In this document: positions 9,328-15,910 of the stretch, piece by piece
How the letters are laid out: each line of letters opens with the position of its first letter
Position numbering within the stretch: position 1 is the first letter of the stretch
Assembly: GCA_026708115.1 (NCBI GenBank)
Contig: JAPOVL010000047.1
Coordinates: 115,740-179,739, forward strand
Source of the DNA: Chloroflexota bacterium
GTDB taxonomy: Bacteria; Chloroflexota; Anaerolineae; Aggregatilineales; Phototrophicaceae
Direction of reading: 5' to 3'
Length of the DNA: 64,000 nt
The notes under the pieces: model-generated
What the model was told of the DNA's origin: nothing
The model's input: the letters and a program-made list of their open reading frames with translations, nothing else
The model's database searches: none
Program-made: the position numbers and the translations under genes

Positions 9328-11835
9328 TTAAGAGCCACTTTGGAGCATGGTCTGTATGAAAGGCAAAAGCATCAACAGAATAACAGCCACAACACCGATG
9401 AAGATCACCACCGCATACAGCCGAACGTAGCCCGTTTGCATGCCGCGCATCCAGTTAGCCAGGCGCTGTACCAGCCAGGCTACGCCGTTCACCGCGCCGT
9501 CAATGATGCCCAGATCGAAGGGCTGGCCCAACAGTTTTGCAATGCTGTCGAAACCACGTTTGATAATGCTGTCGTGGAAGTAATTGTGCAGGAAGTCCCA
9601 ATCGACTCGGTCGGCGAGGAAACTCGCCAGTCGATTGAAGGGCTGCTCGATCACGTTGCCGTAGATCTCATCCCAATACAAGCGCGCATTCGCCAAGCGG
9701 AAGGCCGCGCGCGATGAAGCATGCCTTTCCAACTGATCGCGATTTTCTGGCGCCAATCCCTTGCCCTTGTAGACATTGTGCGCCACCACGATCGAGGCTA
9801 TCCCAAGCGCCAGCGCAATGCCGGCAATCAACAAATTGAAGTCGAGCGAGTGCCCCCGCGACACGCTGAGCAAGCTGTGCTCAAGGAAATACTTGAATTC
9901 GTAGCTTTCATAAATGTTGGAGAAGATCGGCGTCGCCTTGGGTACGTTGATCAAGCCAATTATGCAAGTGAAAATCGCCAAAACAACCAGCGGCAACAAC
10001 ATCGCGCCGTTGCTCTCCGGCGCTTGACGAGCCGCCTCGCTCCGCCCGCCGTCAAAGAAGACCAGCACGATCTGGCGCCACATGTAAAATGCCGTGAAGG
10101 CCGCCGCGGCCAAGAGAATGCCAAAGGCGATGAATCCACCCAAATCGTTGAGTTGGAAGCCCTCGTACCAGGCGTCCGCCAGGATCTCGTCCTTGGACCA
10201 GAAGCCGGCAAAGGGGAATATGCCCGCCAGCGCCAGGGTACCGATCAAATAAGTGAGATAGGTGATCGGCATGCGCTTGCGCAAGCCGCCCATGTTGCGC
10301 ATATCCTGCGCGTCAAAATCTTGGTCCTGGTGATCATCATGATCATCGTCATGGCCATGGCCGTGCTGGTGCGCATGATGGTGGCCATGTTCGACGCCAT
10401 GAATGACAGAGCCGCTGCCCAGGAAGAGCAGCGCTTTGAACACCGCATGCGTCACCAAATGGAACATGGCGGCGACGTATGCGCCGATGCCAACTGCGGC
10501 GACCATAAAGCCAAGTTGGGAAATTGTCGAATAGGCCAGGACCCGTTTAATGTCCCACTGGCCGAGGGCGATATAGCCCGCCATCAACGCCGTGCCTGAT
10601 CCAACCAGGGTGATGATCAGGCCGATGACATAACCGCCGTGGTTAAGTTCCCACAAGATGACATTGGCGCGCACCATCATATAGACGCCAGCTGTCACCA
10701 TTGTCGCCGCGTGAATCAGCGCGCTGACAGGCGTTGGCCCAGCCATAGCGTCCGGCAGCCAGACAAAGAGCGGAATCTGTGCCGATTTGCCCGCCACGCC
10801 CAACAGCATGAACAAGGCGATTAGGAAAACGACATCGTCGAAGGCCATCTGGAAGCCGCCGAAATCAACGACCTCGCCCGTCCCGAAGCGTTCGCCGGTT
10901 TGCCCGAAGACGCCCAGGTAATCCGTATCAAAATGATGATTGTCGCAATAAATCGCGCGAATGTCGCTTGCGAGCGGATTGGCGCCGCCGTACTCGGATT
11001 CGGCGCCATGTCCGGACTCCGCGGCATCATGGGCGTCCGAATCTGCCGGCACACAGACGTAAGTACCGCCATGCCCGTCACCCTGCTCTTTGTCCCCATC
11101 AGCGCTCTTTGTATCGTCGCCATAGTGATCAGCCAAGCCGTTGTGTTCACGCCACTTCACCAGGTACTTGGCTTCCGTATTCGGCAACTCGCCGGCCTTG
11201 TAGAAGTCCAGCGTGCCGAAGGTCCAGAAGATCAGGAACATCGCCATCAAAAGCCCGAAGTCGCCGATACGGTTGACGATGAAGGCTTTGCGCGCGGCAT
11301 TGCTGTTCTTCCAACCTTCCGGCATTTTCTTGTCCCACCAGAAACCGATGAGCAAGAAAGAACACAAACCGACGCCCTCCCAGCCAACGAAGAGCATCAA
11401 GAAGTTATTCGCCGTGACCAAGGTCAGCATGAATGCCAGGAACATATTGAGATAGGCGAAGAAGCGCGGGTACAGCTTGTCGCCGTGCATATAGCCACGG
11501 GCATAAAGATGAATCAGAGAACCGACTCCTGTCACCACAAGCATCATAGTGACGCTCAGAGAATCGACGCGCAACTGCCAGGGGATCTCAAGATCGATTG
11601 ACTCAATGCGCAGCCAGCCATCAACCAGTGGCGGATTCACGACCGCGGCAGATCCATCAGTGCCGGTGACGTATACCAGGAGCAGTAAAGAAATGATGAA
11701 AGCAAAAATCGAGGCGAAGCAGCCTATGTAACCGGACCACTTCTCTCCCAGCCTTGCGCCAACGAAGAAATTGATAATCGCCCCAAGGGACGGCGCCAGA
11801 ATGACTAAGGGGACCAGAAGCGGTAGATTTTCCAT
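9328..11835 (-). CDS. nuoL: NADH-quinone oxidoreductase subunit L with two extra loops
   Basis: Largest antiporter-like subunit with the lateral amphipathic helix that spans the membrane arm. Core motifs are intact: NNFLMLFVGWEGVGLCSFLL (TM5 glutamate), AGKSAQIPLFVWLPDAMAGP (TM7 lysine), GQWDIKRVLAYSTISQLGFM and THAVFKALLFLGSGS. At 835 residues it is over 200 longer than the E. coli protein. A ~100-residue hydrophilic insertion lies between TM6 and TM7 (about residues 215-330) and contains two cysteines (near 261 and 297). A second insertion just before MGGLRKRMPITYL is very rich in His and Asp (eleven His in about 24 residues, near 479-503). ATG at 11835 is preferred over the TTG three codons upstream because GAGG lies 10 nt before it. 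Confidence 0.95.
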   Translation of the reverse strand: MENLPLLVPLVILAPSLGAIINFFVGARLGEKWSGYIGCFASIFAFIISLLLLVYVTGTDGSAAVVNPPLVDGWLRIESIDLEIPWQLRVDSLSVTMMLVVTGVGSLIHLYARGYMHGDKLYPRFFAYLNMFLAFMLTLVTANNFLMLFVGWEGVGLCSFLLIGFWWDKKMPEGWKNSNAARKAFIVNRIGDFGLLMAMFLIFWTFGTLDFYKAGELPNTEAKYLVKWREHNGLADHYGDDTKSADGDKEQGDGHGGTYVCVPADSDAHDAAESGHGAESEYGGANPLASDIRAIYCDNHHFDTDYLGVFGQTGERFGTGEVVDFGGFQMAFDDVVFLIALFMLLGVAGKSAQIPLFVWLPDAMAGPTPVSALIHAATMVTAGVYMMVRANVILWELNHGGYVIGLIITLVGSGTALMAGYIALGQWDIKRVLAYSTISQLGFMVAAVGIGAYVAAMFHLVTHAVFKALLFLGSGSVIHGVEHGHHHAHQHGHGHDDDHDDHQDQDFDAQDMRNMGGLRKRMPITYLTYLIGTLALAGIFPFAGFWSKDEILADAWYEGFQLNDLGGFIAFGILLAAAAFTAFYMWRQIVLVFFDGGRSEAARQAPESNGAMLLPLVVLAIFTCIIGLINVPKATPIFSNIYESYEFKYFLEHSLLSVSRGHSLDFNLLIAGIALALGIASIVVAHNVYKGKGLAPENRDQLERHASSRAAFRLANARLYWDEIYGNVIEQPFNRLASFLADRVDWDFLHNYFHDSIIKRGFDSIAKLLGQPFDLGIIDGAVNGVAWLVQRLANWMRGMQTGYVRLYAVVIFIGVVAVILLMLLPFIQTMLQSGS

Positions 11836-11865
11836 ATCTTGCAAGCCTCTTCCGACGGTGCTCCG

Positions 11866-12174
11866 CTAACCTTGCATTTGCTGCAAGTCGTCAATGTTGA
11901 TACTCTGACGCTCGCGGAAAATGTTCACGATAAGCGCCAAGCCGACGGCTACTTCCGCCGCCGCAACGGTCATCACAAAGAATACGAAAACATGGCCATT
12001 GATTTGCTGCCATTGTTGCGCAAAAGCCACCAGCGCCAGATTCGCGGAGTTCAACATGAGCTCGACTGACATGAACACCAGAATGGCATTGCGCCGCATC
12101 AATACGCCCATAGCCCCCATCAGGAAGAGGACCAGGCTCAACATGATATAGGGCTCAGTGCCGATTGAGTGCAT
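11866..12174 (-). CDS. nuoK: NADH-quinone oxidoreductase subunit K
   Basis: Small three-helix membrane subunit of complex I, 102 residues, normal length. The two conserved membrane glutamates are present in VFMSVELMLNSANLAL (equivalent to E. coli Glu36) and VAAAEVAVGLALIV (Glu72). Together with NuoA, H and J it forms the E-channel region linking quinone reduction to proton pumping. A strong GAGGAG ribosome site lies 8 nt before the ATG, and the gene starts 19 nt after the nuoJ stop. Confidence 0.97.
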   Translation of the reverse strand: MHSIGTEPYIMLSLVLFLMGAMGVLMRRNAILVFMSVELMLNSANLALVAFAQQWQQINGHVFVFFVMTVAAAEVAVGLALIVNIFRERQSINIDDLQQMQG

Positions 12175-12193
12175 CTTCCATTCTCCTCAGCGG

Positions 12194-13618
12194 CTAGTCA
12201 TCAGCCGGGTCATCGGACCCGCCGGGCAGCTTCGCGAGATAGTCGCCGCTCAAGACATCCGAGCCCGTCTGCTGCGACAAGACGCTGACAAGCGGTCGGC
12301 TCACGCGCCTGCGCTGATTGACGCGGCGGCGTTCCGCTTGCCGCAGCGCATCGGGACGCGCCAGAACAATCACACCGATCAACGCCACCAGCAGCAAGAT
12401 CCCGACCAACTGAACCGGTAGCACATAATCGATAAACAGCACCTGGCCAATTGACTCCGGGCTGCCGAAGGCCGGTTTGCCCAGCGCATCAAATGTCACC
12501 GCGCGGTAACTGGCCTGCCCGCCGGGAATACCTGGGTCACGCACCAGCAGACGGGTCTCTACCCTTCCACGTTCGGCTTCGTAGTCGACCAAGGTACGCA
12601 AGACATTTTGCCCCCCGTCGACAAAGGCCAGATTGTACTTGCCCTCATCCAATTCAACGCTGACGCTCTCACCGGTAGGCAAATCGCCAGCAACAACCCG
12701 ATGCGGTATCAAAGTGTCGCACGAATTGTCCTCACAGAGACTGCGAATCGCTGTGTATTGGCCGATATCAACCAGCGACACCTGGGCGTCGGCGACCGCA
12801 TTGATAAGTGTAAAGCGCATCGCGCCTACCGAGGGCGCGCTAAGATCGTCCGGCAAAAGGGTCATCTGGATCAGATTGTCTGAGCCCTCAAATGCCACCA
12901 GGGTAAGGGCGGCATCTGCTGCCAGTTGCAAGTCCCGGCTAAGGATTGGCATAGTGGTAAATTCCCAGTCGCCTGCCATGGCGCTCAGTGAGGCGCGCAG
13001 CACATACGAGCCGGCGGGCAGCTCGCTATAACCGGAAGTCGCGTCGCGCGCGCCAAAATAGGCGGCAGGCTCAAAGGCAATGTCTGATAGCAAATCGTCG
13101 AGCGAATCGAGAGCGACGTTTACATTCACAGCGCCTTCGAGCAAAGTGCGATCCATGGACGACGCCGAATAGTCCGCGCCGGGTTCAATGACGCCGGACT
13201 CGCTTCCATCCCCAGACGATATGGCATTGATGATGCGCAAACTTGCTTTCGCGTCCGGTTGTTCAACCGCGTCGTCGTTCAGCATGTCCGAAGCGATGGG
13301 GAAACCAAAAATGAGCAGGATCAGAATTGCGACAGCGGTACTCGCGAAGCCCAGCCAACGCATACGGCCGCTGGTATCGGTGGTCGCTTCGGCGCCCAGC
13401 AGCATGATCACGAACAAGAAAAGCACCATGATCGCGCCGGTATAAACCGTCACCTGGACCATCGCCAGGAATGGCGCGTCAAGCATCAGATAGAGGAATG
13501 CGACGCAGCCGAAATTGACTATCAAAAACAGGGCGCTGTGCACCGCGTTTTGCCTTGTCAGCATCAGGCCGGCCGCGACAACAGCGACAAAGCTTACAAC
13601 CAGGAACAGCCACTCCAT
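12194..13618 (-). CDS. nuoJ: NADH-quinone oxidoreductase subunit J with a large inserted domain pair
   Basis: NuoJ (ND6) is normally a five-helix protein of ~170-200 residues; this one has 474. Helices 1-4 are ordinary (to residue ~108), including the TM3 region PFLAMVQVTVYTGAIMVLFL. The last helix is also ordinary (FIDYVLPVQLVGILLLVALI, ~395-414). Between them, about residues 112-375 form a hydrophilic, strand-rich insertion resembling two DUF4397-type beta-sandwich domains: repeated patterns are RIINA...VNVALDSL...AFEP...YSELPAGSYVLRAS and RFTLINAVADAQVSLVDI...GKYNLAFVDGG. By the usual NuoJ topology this loop should face outside the cytoplasm. The reading frame is open throughout and flanked correctly on both sides, so this is not a misjoined ORF. 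A basic ~50-residue tail follows. Subunit identity is sure; the insert family is tentative. Confidence 0.93.
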   Translation of the reverse strand: MEWLFLVVSFVAVVAAGLMLTRQNAVHSALFLIVNFGCVAFLYLMLDAPFLAMVQVTVYTGAIMVLFLFVIMLLGAEATTDTSGRMRWLGFASTAVAILILLIFGFPIASDMLNDDAVEQPDAKASLRIINAISSGDGSESGVIEPGADYSASSMDRTLLEGAVNVNVALDSLDDLLSDIAFEPAAYFGARDATSGYSELPAGSYVLRASLSAMAGDWEFTTMPILSRDLQLAADAALTLVAFEGSDNLIQMTLLPDDLSAPSVGAMRFTLINAVADAQVSLVDIGQYTAIRSLCEDNSCDTLIPHRVVAGDLPTGESVSVELDEGKYNLAFVDGGQNVLRTLVDYEAERGRVETRLLVRDPGIPGGQASYRAVTFDALGKPAFGSPESIGQVLFIDYVLPVQLVGILLLVALIGVIVLARPDALRQAERRRVNQRRRVSRPLVSVLSQQTGSDVLSGDYLAKLPGGSDDPADD

Positions 13619-13652
13619 ACGGTTCTAATCCCACCCCAAAATCGATTTGTGC

Positions 13653-13681
13653 ATTTTAACACAATCGCCAATCTTGTTCAA
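13653..13681 (-). promoter_or_regulatory. Promoter upstream of nuoJ
   Basis: On the minus strand TTGAAC and TAAAAT are separated by exactly 17 nt, in the 133-nt gap between nuoI and nuoJ. This is the largest gap inside the operon and would give a leader of about 28 nt before the nuoJ ATG. It suggests that nuoJKLMN can also be transcribed separately. Confidence 0.6.
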
Positions 13682-13751
13682 AGCGAAATAATATGGGTAG
13701 TGAATCCTTGCCAAAGATGATAAGCAAGCTCGCGGCAAAGAATGAACTGCC

Positions 13752-14246
13752 CTACGATGGATCTTCCATATCCGGGATGGAGCGCGTGTAGACCCCGGGC
13801 TCGACTTGCTGTGGCGTATCGCCGGCGCCTTCCTGCGGCGCGTCGATCAACATGTCCTTGGTATAAATGGCGTCGCGCCGGTCGGTAAAGGACATCTGAT
13901 GTTCGTGCCCCAATTCAATGGCTTCTGTCGGGCAGGCGTCCTCGCAATAGCCGCAGAAGATACAGCGCAGCATATTGATCTCGTAGGTTTTGGCATAGCG
14001 CTCACCCGGGCTATATCTTTCGTCATCGGTGTTTTCGGCCGCTTCAACCCAGATGGCGTCCGCCGGACAGGCCGCGGCGCAAAGCGAACAGCCGATGCAT
14101 TTCTCCAAGCCGTTTTCATAGCGCCGCAAGTGATGCCTGCCCTTGTAGCGCTCATGAAACTTCTGCACCTGCTCCGGATACTGCACAGTCACAGCGTCGT
14201 CCATCAGATGCTTGAAGGTCGTCCTGAATCCTTTGATCACGTTCAT
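13752..14246 (-). CDS. nuoI: NADH-quinone oxidoreductase subunit I
   Basis: Peripheral-arm subunit carrying the two [4Fe-4S] clusters N6a and N6b that pass electrons toward N2 in NuoB. The 164-residue protein has both complete motifs: CIGCSLCAAACP near residue 51 and CIFCGYCEDACPTEA near residue 90. The N-terminal amphipathic segment GFRTTFKHLMD fits membrane contact. The C-terminal tail after the second motif (~55 residues) is polar and variable. The gene begins 71 nt after nuoH and has an AAAGGTAG site before its ATG. Confidence 0.97.
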   Translation of the reverse strand: MNVIKGFRTTFKHLMDDAVTVQYPEQVQKFHERYKGRHHLRRYENGLEKCIGCSLCAAACPADAIWVEAAENTDDERYSPGERYAKTYEINMLRCIFCGYCEDACPTEAIELGHEHQMSFTDRRDAIYTKDMLIDAPQEGAGDTPQQVEPGVYTRSIPDMEDPS

Positions 14247-14317
14247 CTTGCGCTACCTTTGGTTCATTCTTTTTTCGAGAAAACCAGTAAAATTTTGCCG
14301 CTCTCCGCACAGCGCCA

Positions 14318-15892
14318 CTAGTCGCCGCCTCCCGTCGTCGTGACTGCGGCGTCTCCACTCTCCAGTTGACGATCTTCTTCAGGACTGCGTCCGAAACTCG
14401 CCATCCCTTCCAATGCCTTGACCTGGAAACGGATGTGTACGATCGGAATCGCAATCAGCATGCCAACCAGGTGTACCAAGGCCCAGCCCAATCCGCGGCG
14501 CTCGCCGGTATACATGGGATCGTCTTCCAGCGGGATCGCTTCTTCGCTCGCGCGATCCCTGCCCAGCCGCCTCAACACCAAAGCGCCGATCGCAAGAACA
14601 ACTACAAAAACAACGCCGGAAATGAAAGGATAAGCGGTGCCGCCCAAGGCGTCGCCAATGACCACCGCTACAGATGTCCAGGCCACTGCCAAAAGGCCCA
14701 GCGGGATCATGACTTTCCAGCCAAATTGCATCAGCCGATCGTAGCGGATGCGCGGCAGGGTCGCGCGGATCCAGATCATGCCGCAAAGGCAAAGAACAAC
14801 TTTGCCGATGAAGATGACCGGCGCCAAGATTGGTAAACCGTCCATCGGCCACAAGTGGTATCCCCCGAAGAACACAGCCACGGCAACCAGGCTGACAGCG
14901 ATCATGCCCAGGTATTCCGCCATCATAAATAGCGCGAATTTCATGCCGCTGTATTCGGTCATGTAGCCCTGCGTGAGTTCCTGCTCCGCCTCAGTCAAGT
15001 CGAAGGGAGCGCGGTTTGTTTCCGCAAGCAGCGCCAGAATCAACACCGCCGCCGCCAAGGGATTCTGGAATACGAACCACTCCCAGACATTTCGCTGCGC
15101 GTCAATGATGTCGCCAATAGCCATGCTGCCCACGATCATCACTGGCACCGCCAGGGCCAGCGCAAAGCTCAACTCGTAGCTGATCATCTGCGCCGACGCG
15201 CGCAGCGCGCCCAACATGGCGTATTTGTTGTCGCTGGACCAGCCAGCAAGCACCACCCCGTACGTCGCGATGCTCGTGATGGCGATCACCCATAAGATGC
15301 CCACGTTGGAATCGATCAGGCCTTGCGGTACCTGGAACCAGACGTCGCCAAGCGACGGCGCGAACCAGGGCAAGACCAGGTCCGGTCCCATCGGGATGAC
15401 AGCCGCAATCATGAGGATAGGAATCACTTTGATCATCGGCGCCAAGCGGAAGACCCACTTGTCGGCCCCGGCCGGCAGCAGATCCTCTTTGAAAACCAGT
15501 TTGACGCCATCCGCGGCCGGTTGCATGAAGCCCAGGGGACCAACACGATTAGGACCGACGCGATGCTGCAAAAACGCCAGCAGGCGCCGCTCCAGCAAGG
15601 TCGTGTACGCGAAACCCGTGACGATCACGAAGGCGAATCCAGCGGAGAATATGATCGGCCAAAGCGCGGAGCACCCGGCATCGTCCTCGCATTGAATCAC
15701 GTTCTGTACGCGCGCTTCGGGATTCAGCAACAGACCCAGCGCGCCTTGACGGCCATCGAGATTGCCCGCATCGTCAAAGCCGATCCAGGTCATTATCGGG
15801 CCCAGATTCGCCACGATCAGCGCCACAACGATGATCAACCCAACCACCGCTACTGCGCCAACGCCAATGGCTATTTTCAGATTACGGCTCAT
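14318..15892 (-). CDS. nuoH: NADH-quinone oxidoreductase subunit H, extended at both ends
   Basis: Membrane subunit forming the quinone-access site. Conserved core: ERRLLAFLQHRVGPNRVGP, ADGVKLVFKED, ETNRAPFDLTEAEQELTQGY and the IRATLPRIRYDRLMQFGWK segment. At 524 residues it is about 200 longer than typical NuoH. An extra N-terminal hydrophobic helix (~res 7-29) and a hydrophilic loop with two cysteines (CEDDAGC) precede canonical helix 1. After the usual last helix there is a further hydrophobic segment (~res 435-455) and an ~80-residue tail. An AGGGG ribosome site precedes the ATG at 15892. Confidence 0.95.
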   Translation of the reverse strand: MSRNLKIAIGVGAVAVVGLIIVVALIVANLGPIMTWIGFDDAGNLDGRQGALGLLLNPEARVQNVIQCEDDAGCSALWPIIFSAGFAFVIVTGFAYTTLLERRLLAFLQHRVGPNRVGPLGFMQPAADGVKLVFKEDLLPAGADKWVFRLAPMIKVIPILMIAAVIPMGPDLVLPWFAPSLGDVWFQVPQGLIDSNVGILWVIAITSIATYGVVLAGWSSDNKYAMLGALRASAQMISYELSFALALAVPVMIVGSMAIGDIIDAQRNVWEWFVFQNPLAAAVLILALLAETNRAPFDLTEAEQELTQGYMTEYSGMKFALFMMAEYLGMIAVSLVAVAVFFGGYHLWPMDGLPILAPVIFIGKVVLCLCGMIWIRATLPRIRYDRLMQFGWKVMIPLGLLAVAWTSVAVVIGDALGGTAYPFISGVVFVVVLAIGALVLRRLGRDRASEEAIPLEDDPMYTGERRGLGWALVHLVGMLIAIPIVHIRFQVKALEGMASFGRSPEEDRQLESGDAAVTTTGGGD

Positions 15893-15910
15893 AATCGCTG
15901 TCCCCTAGCC

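Noticed and set aside
9721..10599. A 292-codon plus-strand frame opposite nuoL
   Set aside because: It mirrors the third-codon bias of nuoL; the composition (His/Arg/Gln rich) is typical of antisense frames, and nuoL is certain.
12494..13284. NuoJ insertion as an artefact from joining two genes or a frameshift
   Set aside because: The frame is continuous, both flanks match the NuoJ helices in the right order, and the insert has normal coding character.
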